This document shows positions 36,201 through 48,227 of a stretch of 64,000 nt of DNA, piece by piece. Within the stretch, counting starts at the first letter, position 1. Each line of letters opens with the position of its first letter. Position numbers and translations under genes: made by a program. The notes beneath the pieces are model-generated. The model made no database searches and was not told the origin of the DNA. It saw only the letters and a program-made list of their open reading frames with translations. Origin of the DNA: Litoditis marina (lineage: Eukaryota; Nematoda; Chromadorea; Rhabditida; Rhabditidae); the NCBI GenBank assembly GCA_964036275.1, contig OZ038433.1:36675336-36739335 (forward strand). Direction: 5' to 3'.

Positions 36201-39200
36201 TGTCAAAATTAAGAATATTTGTTTCTTTTTCATGGAAAATACAAAAACGGACTACTATCTGTAGAATAGTCGGACCTTACTGGAGTGTGATTGTAGCTTC
36301 AGCAACTTGCAGGCGGGAAAGTTCCATCTGTGGCTTAACGTGTACATGTTGCGTACATACTACCCCTCAAAACAAGTCACGAAGCAAGTCACGAAGCGTC
36401 TCAGTGAACCGTATTGGAAGCGAAGGTATTTTCACGATTCACATTAGGAAGGGTTACGTTCTCCTCTTCAAAAAAATACAAGGTTTCTGACAATCGAATA
36501 GGGTGGAGGTGGATGAGTATAAATATCGAAAACAATCTGCACACATTTACTAGACCACCAGTTGACAACATATTTTTCTCTCTGCTTTCTACATTGTACC
36601 TGTACATTGTGCGTTTTATTCAGAACATAGAATAATTCATGAATATCTGTACAATGTACGGTTTGCTCAGAAAATCTGATGTCATAATTTTAGGTTCTTC
36701 GCCGCCTAAAGTTGGCAACGGTTCCAATTGTTCTTCTTCGACAAAGGCAGTCTCGGATAGGCGCTCACCATCCCAAGAGGTACGAATTCAAAAATTTAGT
36801 TGTTATGCAAATAGTTGGGGCAAAACTGATTTTGTTTATTGTTTTGCTAGTAGTTAGTAGTGAGCAACGTTATCGGTTTTGATGCATCATAATGTTTCGC
36901 GTATTTGGATCAAAATACAGGATTCTTATTGTTCAAAATTCGCACCTTACTGGGGTATGTTTTTTGTCAAAATAACCATTCGAATGAATCAAATGACGTT
37001 GTATCTTGGCATGTTAGCATTTTGAACACTACATTTTTTCTTCCTCTCGCAGGTGGAAATGAAGTTGTGGAGCTCTCAATGCGAGCCAGACAATTCTTAT
37101 TCTGGAGATAAAGAAGTCCGTTCAGTTTCGGAGAAGGCTGTGGACAAGAATGGAGTGGAAGTTGGTTTGTCAAGGTAGGTCGTTGTGGAGTGTTCTGAAA
37201 TTCAGCGAATGAAGGGACATGACCTATAAACCGACCGAAATAGGGCGAATTCTTTATTTACCCCGGCATTTTGTTAACCCCAACAGTTGACCATTGACCG
37301 GGTCACTTGGTTAACCCTTTTGTTAACCACTTGTTAACCCCGAATTTCTCCCAAAATACATTGTAAAAAAGGGTTCCAAAGGGGTTAACAACAGGGTTAT
37401 CCTGGTAACCCGGTTAAGTTTACCTGACAGGGTTCACGAAATACCAGATTCCTTGTGGAATTCGCCCCGAAATAGTCTTATTATGGGTTATCTGCGGATC
37501 CGGAAGAGAAGGGAGCCATTGTTGATCGATGTGAAAGTCTAGCAACTTTATTGAATTGGATGGAAAACGCAAAAAAAAACATGTTTAATTCACTTTTCAT
37601 CATTTTATCTGATTATACGTATTGTTGCCGCATTATGAATGCCTACTGTACTGTGCCATTCATTTCCAGTTCGCTTCCACACGACGATGCGTCTTCGGCT
37701 GTCGCGACACCCACCACCCAAATGACAGCTGAGATCAGGTGAGTGAAGCTTCATACACCTGCCGACTTTATTCTTCTTCCTAAAAATAGGTCACAAAATC
37801 TGGAAATTTGAAACATCGGGACTCAAACATTGAGGTCTCGAACAATACACTACTTTTTTGAAGAAGTAGGTAAGGGGGCACCCTATTGTAGAAAAGCTGT
37901 TCTCACGGAGGGAGCGCCGCTCACAAAAGTCAGCTGGTGTATGGGGAAGTATCTTAGTGAAGAGTTCTCTCATTTACATGGAAAAGCGGGCTCTGTTTCG
38001 CAGAATAGTCACATTTTTCTAAAGTATTATGGGCAATTGGGTCATATCGTTTTGACTTTTCACTTTGTTTGACTGTCAATATCGCCATGTGTTTAACTCT
38101 CGGTAATCGCTAGCTTGACTTGTCGCGTAGTGAATGTGATAAGAATAAGCGCAACTCATTGGAGTTTTTCATCTGTATTATAATACACATGTTTTACGAA
38201 CAATTCCCGTGAAACTTGTTGGGTGGAGGTGGAGGGTGGTGCTAGGTTAGTACCTATTTTAAGCCTTTGTTCATTGACATTTCTCAGGTCGATGGCGGTT
38301 TCTATAGCAGTTGGAATATCGGTGGATGAAGATACTCCCCGCCGGGTCAGTTACATACTCATAGTTCTATGAGGTTGTCCAAATAGGCAGAAAAATTAGA
38401 AAAACAGGCTCCCTTTTTGCCAATTTTGGGAAAATAACGTTACACGTTTTTAACTGGGACAACGGATTTCGTTCTGTATGATAGCCACGCCTTTGGTAGT
38501 ATACATTGCTCTCTTTTCGCTGTTGTGTGTTATGAGCGTGAAAATGACTTCTTCCTCTCTATTGACTAGATTCTCGAGTGAAATTAGCTAATATCAATAT
38601 TGATAAAATTTGAAAAAGGGTCTTTTCTGCGAAACCATGCAAATTAAGTATTTTCGGTCTCAATTTAGTCGATTATCAACAAAAGACAAGTCACTAGTTG
38701 AGTTGAGTTGGTGTTAGGTGACCTGAGATGATGCGCCCTATATGTCACGTTACTTCCAATTTAGGTTCGACGTTGTACAGGAAAGTCGATGTACGATGAT
38801 ATGTGGTTTTGTGGGAACGATACGCCGGGATCTCGATCTGCCAGTAATGCAACGGTTAGTCTCAATGTGTTTATCTGTTCTTGTATGACTTCTAGGGGAG
38901 ACTGCTGAAAACATGCTCCCACATGATTTTAAAACAGGCATAATACCCGCAATTTTTGTAATTGTATGAATTTATCTGCCCTATATGGTATATGGGGTGG
39001 CCATGGTGTTAACTGTTAAATAATATGCATTCAATATATCAGATTCAGCCCTCTTCAACCAGGAAGAAACCCTCAGTCGAAAAAGATTCGAAGCGACCCA
39101 ACAAGTCGAACACAATCAAACGGACTATGGCGGTATGTAAAGTTCAGGGTGCTGTTCTAATAGAGTGCTCAGCCCGGCTACTCATGAGAAAATTCTCTCA

Positions 39201-42200
39201 ATATAAAAGTTTTAGATATAGACGGGTCCAACTAAATTTTTTCAAAATTTCCGTTTTTTTACCAAAATGTTTTCAACACGGACACGGGTGTGACACGTAA
39301 ACCATTATCTTGTCAAAGTTGCTGTTGTATCTGAGAAATATTAGAGCCAACCCAAATGACAAGCGCCAACATGAATATTGATGTCTGCCAAGTGATATTA
39401 TCACTTCTCAACACTTGGCCAGTGATATTATCACTGCTCAACACTGACACTTGCCAGGAACGATCCTCTTTCTTGACACGTGTCAACCAGGTTTTGCCTC
39501 ATGCGGGAATCGAACCTGACCCCGCCACACCAAAAGCGAGACGCTTACCACTACACTAAGCGGGCTACGTTCTAGAGCGCGAACAGTTCGTACACACACC
39601 GGGGCGGGCATATTCATAACGGGATGAGAATAGATTATCGAATTATGGATGCGAATCTTTGAAAGAAAAAACGAGAAGCGGAAAAGGGAATACAGTAAAC
39701 ACTTAAACCTGCGATGTTGGGCGAAAAGTTGCTACTGCTTTTAACTAGCTGAAATGTTTTTTTGGTGTGTTCAACTTTTAAATTCACGTTTTATATTAAT
39801 GAAAATTGATTTTTTTAATAAACTAATCCCATTTAATACACTCATGTGTGGCAACGTTAATCTGAACAATAGCGGCGGGGTTATATATAGCGCGGTCCAT
39901 TCTTTCAAATGCAGGTGCTCCCTTAGCGTAGTGGTAGTGCGCTTGCTTTTGGCCCAACGGCCAAGGGTTCGAATCAACGGTTTGGCATGTGTCAAAGTGA
40001 ATCAGTGCAAATGGCAAGTGGTAAAGATGATTCCTTTGGGTGACAAGTTACAAGAGAACTCCGTTCACTTAGCATTTGCCAAAAGAATCTGAATTTCATT
40101 GTCAAATGCCAACATCGCGTTGACAAGAAACCTAAAATGTGTCATTTCGACCGCAAGTCGCAAGAAAAAGTTCCCGTTCACAGATTGACAGAATTCGGTG
40201 AATTACTTTGAATTTTGAAATTTTTTTTAGTTGGAACCGTCTCATATGTTTCGATCACAAGTGATGGAAGTATTTAGTCTACCCATTCTGTCCTAATTCC
40301 AAACGTAGGGCGACTTAGTTGTTTGGTCTACGAAATCCCCCGTTTACATTAAAATCGGGATATTTAAACAGTGGTCTTGTCAATGGGTGAAAACTTCTCC
40401 TCCCACCCACTTGTGTAGTCTGGTAACCCAGATGAGATTTTTTGTTTTCATTTAGTTTTTGTAGGAAACTAAATCACAAGTCGCTTAGCTAACAAAAAAC
40501 AATTCGGTTATTTTCAGCGTGAAGTTTTGGATGCTGAGTACGATGTGACGTTCGATTCGAAACAGGCAGTGGAGGAGAGTGGGGGCATGCTGAGTGAAGA
40601 GGGGGTGCAGTTGTTCAAAGAGGCCAGGGAAGCATTGAAGGTAATGTGTAACAAGATTTACATTCATCATTTCCTCTATCATTATCATGGTAACTACGAC
40701 CAACTTCCGACAACGGGGACCGGACCTGGTGGAACTGAAAGATCAAAATGTTCCGTTCTGTCGCATGAAAGACTTTCCAGCTTTCAATGAAACGCGGGGT
40801 TTTTTTATTCCGTAAAATCGTGAGACCTAGTGACCTACGATCGTAATGTACGTTACGTTCTGGTCTGCGTGATACGCAACCTGCCGGCAATTTCATTTCC
40901 TAAAGCATTCTGGTCATTCACAACCGGACAGTTCAAAAGGACCTTTCGTAAAAGGGATTGAGTTGAAATTGAATGCTCAAACACATAATGACCACTCAAT
41001 AACTGATTTTGATATGGTTCAAGTGCTGAATTGCAACTATTACAGAGTTCTCTGGTTCTCTCCTCGACTGGCAAGATAGAATGGGTGGTTCTTGGAAACA
41101 AGTATCGAATTCAGGCGTTGTATAAGTAAGTGATTATGTCTTTTTCTTATCTTTCACTATACGTTCAACATATTGTTATTTGTTCTGCAACGGGGCATCG
41201 GATGTTTTTCAGGTTTTTTTTCCTTTTTTCCTACACTACTATTGTGAATAGTACTTTTCTACATGGTTTCCTATTCGAGAATGATCAGCTTAGCATATGA
41301 TCAAAGGGGTACAACCGTGCTTTTCAAAAGTGAAGGGGGTCACATTCCTCTTGTTACAAAAGAGAGGGGGAAGAGAGTAGCATCAATTGGCTGATCTGGG
41401 TCCAACCAATGGACGCTGCACCCTTGCGCAGCGAAAGTGAAGGAGGTCATTTGCTGACTCTTGTCAAAAAGTGAAAGTAGTACCATCTCAGGATGGCATA
41501 TTTTTACCTATGCCGCTTAGTCATGATCCAGTAAATGTGTATGAATAATCGGGAAAAAAGGTTCCTCTTCATGCCAGTATCGATAAAATATGTCTGTTTT
41601 TGATTCCAATCTTTCACGTAGCGATAAACGGAGTCATTTCGTACAATAATCACACCTTACTGGCGTTTGAGTTTACTAGCTTTGTTTCAGAAGCAGCTAC
41701 CCTGCTCGATTTGCCGTTCTGGAGACGGTGTACAATTGCGGCTCCTGTTTCGAGACTTTCATGTCGCGAGAAGTACTACATTCCCATATGATTTCGGTGA
41801 GTTTAGAGATCTCATTTTTACACCTATTCAACTAACTATACTCAGACAATTCCCAGCTAATTGACCAGCTAGTTTTTTGTAATTGTAACGGGACATTTTA
41901 GTTATTGACAGCGAGAGCGTGTGGATAAGAGCAGGAGATAATCTGGCACTAGTTTATAGTTTTTGGTCCCGCTTAATGAGAAATTTTGTAAATACAAGTG
42001 AGATGGATGATTAGGTTGTGCTTTCTTGATCTGATGTAAGCTATATTATGGTTTTGTGGAATCTCAACACTTGCTCGAATTTCGAATCGATTATGACCAT
42101 TCTATTTGAGAGGTTACAGAGAAAATGTCTCTGCTGGAACAACCCTCCAGGTGATGAAGTGTACAGGGACAACGAAAACAAAGTCTCCATCTTCAAAGTG

Positions 42201-44764
42201 TCAGGTGCAGATGAATCGGTAAGCTAGTTCTTCCAATTACAGGTGTTGGTGGTATTGGTGTAAATGAGGTAGTTGATTGGTTTCCTGTATCAAATTATGT
42301 GTATTGTTATTTGTTTTGTTCGGCCACTTTGCATGGAAAAGTTGCCATGTTTAAAACATGCACCGGAACTTCGCTGTATCCGCTAAAGTTCGGTTGTTAG
42401 TGTAAGTATGTATTGCTACACTACATAGTTTTTACAATACAACATGTTAACTTTTTGAAAAACTAGAAAATTATTATACAATAACAACATGTAATGTGCA
42501 AGGTTGCAGACCTACTGCAGTAGTCTGTGTCTGATGACGATGCTTTGGCTGATGGACAAGGTGGTCTGGAGCGATGTCCATCTGTTTACCTTCTATGTCC
42601 TGGCCAGCTGGAAGGAGGGATATTTCCACACTGTCGGCTACTTTAGTAAGGTAGTCTTACTTTTATATTTTCGATTTTCAAGTGGTTTTTTCGTGTCCGT
42701 TTTGCGTTTTCAACAAATGTTTTGAGGGGTCTACAGGGTAGCATATGCCCTTCACCTTTGTTAATCGTAATCGCGGTGAACCTTGAGGCAGTTCTGTTTT
42801 CGTTTCAAGTTTGTCTAAAACCGACCGAGATTCGGTCCGAGATCATCAGCTTGCGTTTTGGTTGCCATCTTAACTAGACTTATCCCGGAACTCTCATATG
42901 ACGTATGTGTTCAGCAAACTCGATGTGCGTTGGATCAGAATCTCTCCTGCTTCTGCGTCTTTCCACCGTTCCAGGGCTCAGGCTTCGGAAGATTCCTCAT
43001 CGATTTCAGTGAGTTGCTGATCTCTAGCACTGCAGGGGTGCAACCGTATTGTTTCAGATTTATTTTTTTATCAATTGCCCACGAGAATGTTTATGTCTTC
43101 TTTTCTAAACTTCAGAATCAGAGGTATTATGTACATATACCAGTAACTGTTTATCAAATTGTATGTCTTTGGGTTCGATCAAACGGTGTAGTTTTAGTGA
43201 ATAACTAACCACTCAATTGTCATCTGAATATTGGTAATAGAGAGCTATGCATTTTAGTCTACGTGAATGTGATTATCTATTATGAAGTAATTATGTATAT
43301 ATTTAACAGGCTATCTGCTGTCTCGTCTAGAGAACCAACCGGGTGGTCCGGAGCGACCAATTTCGGAGACCGGCCGCCTCGCCTACTATTCCTATTGGAC
43401 GGATACTGTCATTTCGGCACTTGACTCATATTCGCGAATGAATAGAGGGGAGTTCCCCGGAATGTCAGGTTGGTCTGATTTCATGGCAAGTTTGGTAAGT
43501 TGAAAGTAAGCATTCTTTGTAGCTGTGCTTTTGTAGTACCAGTCAGTTAACTTTTAAGATTCTAAGAACAAGATTGCCAAAAATTTAGCTATTCTCCACC
43601 GAATACTGTAACACCTGAACCGAAAATATCAAACATGAGCATAAGCATGCTAACCAGCGTGGAGTAAACTTGCCTATGGAGACAAAAATAATCCTACAAA
43701 GAACTTGTAGATTGCATATTTATGAAATTTGAAGTATATAATGAAAAGCGGTGTCTCCGTCTTATTTGGATAGTTTATTGGCTGGTTGGCTCGAATGTGG
43801 TCGTGAAATATGAAAATGGCGAATATTGCTTTATATATTGGTGTTAACTGCATTCCTTTCTTCAGAGCTCAGTTTGCTAACGGGTATGCGTATTGAGGAT
43901 ATTGTGGAGATTCTCAATACATTATTCCTGCCCGAACACGATATACGGTAAATATTCCGACTTTTCATCTCATTTTTCATGTGGCACAATTTCATATTGG
44001 AGATTACTCAGAACGTTTGGCGCCAATTCATACTATTAGCAAATTACAAAAGCAAGAAAACATGGGGGTCAATGAGGCCGCAGACATCTGTGTCTCTATG
44101 ACCTGCACACTCTCTCGTCGAGGGCGCTACACGAGTGACTTGCTAATTGGTAGGGAATGGTGTACATTATTGTCACTATGGTCGTTCTATCTAGAAGTAC
44201 AAAAGGCCGAAAACTTAAATATGATTTGATTTCGTGTTTGAACCGTATTCGAGGTAATAGCATGGAATGCTTATTGTGGCAATGTTCTAATGAAGCAAAT
44301 CAGGAATTGTGAAGTTATTTGAATAACTGCTCAGTTTTTAGATTTTTGTAACTATTGTAGAACAATTTCAGACATGGCCAAACCAGGCTAGGTATTTCAA
44401 GAGCAGTCCTGCGTAAACTCGCAAAGCAAGTCGCGGCACTACCGAAGATTTCGGCCATCGAGACTAACTTGGAGCCCGATTTCAGGGTAAGAGTTTATAT
44501 TCTTCTAATTTTACTAAAAAAAAACTTGGTTATTTTTGAATCAGTTACAAATGATTAACAAAAATAATTAATAATACAGCTTTTTGAGCTTCTTTAAAAG
44601 TTATTTACCATTGGTAATTCTGAATTCTATTTCCAACTCGTTTGCTTATCTATCTTGATTTGACAATTGTTGATCCTATCCCGAATTATATTTTTTTAAA
44701 CTTTTTTTTTCAGGATACTCTGATTAAGCCCCTGCCAGGAACTGACGATGAATCTCCGGAGTGA
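33258..44764 (+). CDS. MYST-family histone acetyltransferase, KAT6 (MOZ/MORF)-like, 20 exons
   Basis: Transfers acetyl from acetyl-CoA to histone lysines in the nucleus. Exons: 33258-33333, 34176-34269, 35003-35107, 36313-36425, 36694-36779, 37053-37174, 37670-37738, 38288-38345, 38765-38854, 39043-39132, 40518-40640, 41046-41125, 41691-41796, 42120-42218, 42510-42650, 42915-43008, 43310-43468, 43866-43947, 44372-44486, 44714-44764. They total 1953 nt and stay in frame (650 aa). Residues 1-340 are polar, rich in Ser, Lys and Arg. From about 342 comes the MYST core: a C2HC finger (CGSC near 385, HSHM, then a Cys near 407), NPPGDEVYR, HTVGYFSK, the Cys of NLSC near 496, the acetyl-CoA loop QGSGFGR at 504-510, and the Glu of PERPIS near 530. 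GRLAYYSYW and an upstream LFKEA motif favour KAT6 over Tip60 or MOF (inference). The ATG lies 7 bases after an AG acceptor, so trans-splicing is likely. Exon 4 uses the acceptor that keeps phase. Confidence 0.9.
34457..34603. mobile_element. CCAGTAA-ended MITE, copy in MYST intron 2
   Basis: Begins CCAGTAAAGTTGTACGAATA and carries the internal module AAAACGGGCTAC, then AAAACGGACT and GAATAGTCGGACCTTA. The right module is an imperfect inverted copy of the left end. Related copies are in other introns of the same gene. Confidence 0.65.
35636..35769. mobile_element. CCAGTAA-ended MITE, inverted copy in MYST intron 3
   Basis: Read on the minus strand it begins CCCAGTAAAGTTGTCCGAAC and continues with an AAAACGGGGTAC module, matching the 34457 and 36140 copies. 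The far end with AGTCCGTTCTCG is degenerate. Confidence 0.6.
36140..36283. mobile_element. CCAGTAA-ended MITE, copy in MYST intron 3
   Basis: Left end TCAGTAAACTTGTCCGAGTA, internal AAAAACGGGCTACT and AAAAACGGACTACT, right end GTCGGACCTTACTGG. It ends 29 bases before the exon 4 acceptor, so the insertion abuts the splice site. Confidence 0.65.
37244..37466. mobile_element. MITE with 9-bp target duplication, in a MYST intron
   Basis: The element starts GGCGAATTC and ends GAATTCGCC. It is flanked on both sides by CCGAAATAG (37235-37243 and 37467-37475), a 9-bp target duplication. Inside, GTTAACCC words recur in both orientations. It is non-coding, 223 bp, and lies in intron 6 of the MYST gene. 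A 9-bp duplication suggests a Mutator-like source (inference). Confidence 0.85.
39355..39566 (-). repeat. tRNA-derived SINE-like copy 1
   Basis: Read on the minus strand from 39566 there is a tRNA-like head: acceptor-like GCCCGCT, A box TTAGTGTAGTGGTAAGC, an anticodon arm CTCGCTTTTGGT and B box GGTTCGATTCC. By eye it is closest to tRNA-Pro. The stems do not pair well enough for a working tRNA. A non-tRNA tail follows, with two AGTGATATTATCACT palindromes. It lies in MYST intron 10. Confidence 0.6.
39910..40125 (+). repeat. tRNA-derived SINE-like copy 2
   Basis: The head reads GCTCCCTTAGCGTAGTGGTA with the same CTTTTGG anticodon loop as copy 1 and a B box GGGTTCGAATC. A tail of about 150 bp follows with TGGCAAGTG, TGACAAG and ATGCCAACAT words like those in the copy 1 tail. 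Opposite orientation to copy 1, about 345 bp apart in the same intron. Confidence 0.6.
41528..41663. mobile_element. CCAGTAA-ended MITE, copy in MYST intron 12
   Basis: Begins CCAGTAAATGTGTATGAATA and ends AATAATCACACCTTACTGG. The interior is more divergent but has the AAACGGAGT module. It ends 28 bases before the exon 13 acceptor. Confidence 0.55.
43981..44229 (+). pseudogene. Decayed coding repeat with SERLA motif, copy 2
   Basis: The frame encodes YSERLAPIHTISKLQ, matching the 26.5-kb copy at protein level and, more weakly, in DNA. It lies in MYST intron 18, so it is not part of that protein. The tail includes a CACTCTCTCGTCGAG word resembling repeat family A. Confidence 0.4.
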
Positions 44765-45261
44765 AAGAATAAGCGCCAGTCAACTGTTGACAGATTATAA
44801 TGTGCCGGTGTCTCGTACGGGTTTCGTATTCTTCAGGTCATTTTCAACTGTCTGTTACCAAAAGCACCTTTCTTAGTCTTAGTTTTTAGTTTTCCATGTT
44901 ACTTCCTAGTTTCACTTGTGAATGTATTTCGCTATCCTTTTTACAAATGTTAGTTTATCAATGTTGTCAGTATTTCTCATGGTTGTTTTTGTTCGTTTAT
45001 GATTACTTGAACGAGAATGATATTAGTTTCGATATATAAATTTGAATTGGTCGCTCGGGTGACTAATATTGGGTTTTAGTTTGGCAATTATAGTGAAACG
45101 TTAGCTTTGAAAGTTCGCTTCAAAAGTAAATCATAAAAAGAGTATTACCACGAATAGAGCCGTATTACCAGTACGGCTTGATTTGTGAGATGTGGAATGT
45201 GATACATCTAACATAGTAAGTAACACGTGGATACATCATACATATTGAAAATAATCAATAT

Positions 45262-46949
45262 ATTCAGGAAAAAGGGGGGGCCCAACGACTGTGGGATTTG
45301 TCTTCTGCTGTGCGCCGCTTAGACAGCTACTCTCAAATGGAGCAGCTACTGCTACAAAAACCGAAAAATACTAATATACTCAAGTATAACTGTTCATTAC
45401 AAACATACAAAAGCGTAAAATATTTTTTCAAACCTGTAAACTAGAATCTACAAATCACAGATGTTAACTCAAGGTAGTCAATTGTAAAGTTTCTGGTGTT
45501 GTGCACAATGGTTTGCAGTTTTTTGTCGTTACTTCAACTCTAGGTGCTACGCTTGTCATATTATTCAACAACGTTGTTCTCTCTTTCGCAGCTGTGATTT
45601 GTAGATTCTAGTTTACAGGTTTGAAAAAATATTTTACGACTTTTGTATGTTTGTAATGAACAGTTATACTTGAGTATATTAGTATTTTTCGGTTTTTGTA
45701 GCAGTAGCTGCTCCATTTGAGAGTAGCTGTCTAAGCGGCGCACAGCAGAAGACAAATCTCACAGTCGTTGGCCCCCCACTTTTTCCTGAATTTTTCTCTT
45801 TTTGTATACATGCCGTAGGTATGTGGTTTGATCTGTACGATACAGATAAAATTGTTTTCTCAATGAACCACTTGTCAAGAATTACTATCATTCGAAAAAA
45901 ATATGACGTCAACATTGCAGTTCTAAAAACTTACTTCATCTGCTCTTCAGAATCCCAGAATGTTTGAATAAAGTTTCGTCGTGAATTGACGATTTTTAAG
46001 AAACTTTCAGCATTCGCAAACAAATTTCACGTCTAATTTTTTTCAAATGTTGACGTCATCTGGCCTTTTGAATTCCAGAATACGTCACTCTTAGATTGAG
46101 TTTCACCGGTAATTGACCCATTCCAAGATATTACCATCATTTGAAAATATATGTGACGTCAACTTTGCACTTTTCAAAAATGACGTCATCTGGTCTCCAG
46201 AATCCTGAAGGACGTCAGAAATAGAATACTTCATATTCAAACAAAAGTCACGATGGCATCATATTTCAATTTTCAAGCAAATCGGTAATTGTTTCTCTAA
46301 GTTACAGTACAGTTTGAGTTGTCGACCGGACAGAGAGAGTGAGAGAGCGTGCTGAATGGAGAGACGCAGACACTTTCCGAAAAATGTGTATAACTTTGAT
46401 TAAAACATTTTTTTCGCAAATTTTTTTTGGTCCGCCAGGGTTTAAGTAGATATTACATCCCATACACAATTTGCAACTAAATCGGTTGAGTAGAAACTCT
46501 TGAACTGGGAATTTTCCCTTATCACGATTGCACACTTCGGAAACGTCTATAACTTTGACAAAAAAAAATTTTCCTAATTTTTTTTTGGTCCGCCAGGGTT
46601 TGAGTAGGTATCACATGTCTTCCACAATTTTCAACAAAATCGATTGAGTAGAAACCCTTAAACTGGGAATTTTCCCTTGTCACAACCCACCCACCCACCC
46701 ACACACCCACCCACACACGACGGAAGTTAGGGCTCTTGATGAAGCGGAAACTTCATAACTTGTTTCAAACTTATCCGATTTCGTTAAAATTTGGGGCACA
46801 CTTTGCAAATATGCTGTTAAAACTTCCCCAGTTTGTAAAAGTTCTGTTTTGCGAAGTTCAGCCTTTTTATGGGGAAACTAAAAAAACGGAGGCGCGCATT
46901 AGCCGGACCAAAGACAAATCTCGCACAGCGCTTCGCGCTGCGCGCGATT
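45262..46949. mobile_element. Composite repeat element with fold-back head, copy 2
   Basis: Second copy of the 29.2-31.4 kb element. The fold-back head (45262-45791) is shorter because it lacks the 92-bp tandem duplication in its left arm. The body follows in the same order, with fewer of the 120-bp TGACGTCA units and an extra CCCACCCA-rich patch at 46685-46718. The last 70 bases, GCGC-rich, are essentially identical to those of copy 1. Confidence 0.8.
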
Positions 46950-47389
46950 TACTTATATACCGATCGCTGTATTCACGGCACTACGGGAGCTTCTCATTTC
47001 CACTAACCAATTTTTGTAATTTAACCTATGCGAGAATATATGTGATCCCCTTAAATCCGCAGAACAAAAGCTAAAGTATCCTAGTTCGGTTAAAAAGAGT
47101 AAGAGGTTAACGGGGGACCAAACCACCACAAATCATTTCATATCTCGTTGGGGGAATACTAACGGCTAGAATGTCCAGGGGTGACCAAGCTTAGGTTGTA
47201 GTTTGATCGATCAAACACAACAGAGTTTTTCACACCGCTATCAAACTACGAAGATAAGCTAGGAGAGCGGGGTACTATGACCGTACGTTTGTCTGCCTTC
47301 CCTAGAGCATACCAACCACCGTTCTTGCAACCACCGTTCCCATGCTGTACGCACTTCTACGATAATACTGTTCAGGCGCTCCCCTTTTG

Positions 47390-47532
<143 letters not shown>

Positions 47533-48227
47533 GTTATACTGAGTTCACATAGAAGAAAATGTGCAGAAATATTTATGATACAAAATGAACATATAAAACT
47601 GTGGGAACCAGTGCACAAAAGGTACTTGGAAATGTACATGTTAAATTATCAATGTTTTACTGTGTCACATGACTTCCCAAAGATATAGGCTTTTCTCCTT
47701 TCGTAGCCAACTCGCAGTCTTGTTTCAAATGTACTGCCGAAGCATCCAACATTTTAAAGTCTATCTCTATCTCTATATTTCTCAAAGAAGAAAACATGCA
47801 GGTGTTGTGCCGACAAACAGGGACAAGGGTGATCATACTGCAGTGTCCGTGAGAGAATTCAGGAATAACTCTATCCGGATGTGAGAGCTGTGCTTCTGAA
47901 ATTCTGAAATCAGTTTGTTAACCCGAAACAGAATGGGACAATCACCGAGAGCGTGAAGAAACATTCACGTGACTACAGTTTAGGAATAGGTAGAGGTTGT
48001 AGTCATGTAGTGAGAACGAATACGAACACGTAAAGTACAGTGTAGTGTAAGATATGATGAGATATGTACATAATACCAATGGATTGTATCGTTTTTTCTT
48101 GTTTAGAGAAGAAAGAAAATAACGGTATTATAGACTGTCTTCGGTTACCTAACCGGTCGGTTAACTGACGTGGAACCGTTGTACCGTGCCATGATGACCT
48201 ATTCAATTGAGAACGTATTGTGAAAGT

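Noticed and set aside
39356..39559. Plus-strand frame over the duplicated AGTGATATTATCACT palindromes
   Set aside because: The region is explained by the SINE-like copy in an intron; the frame is incidental.
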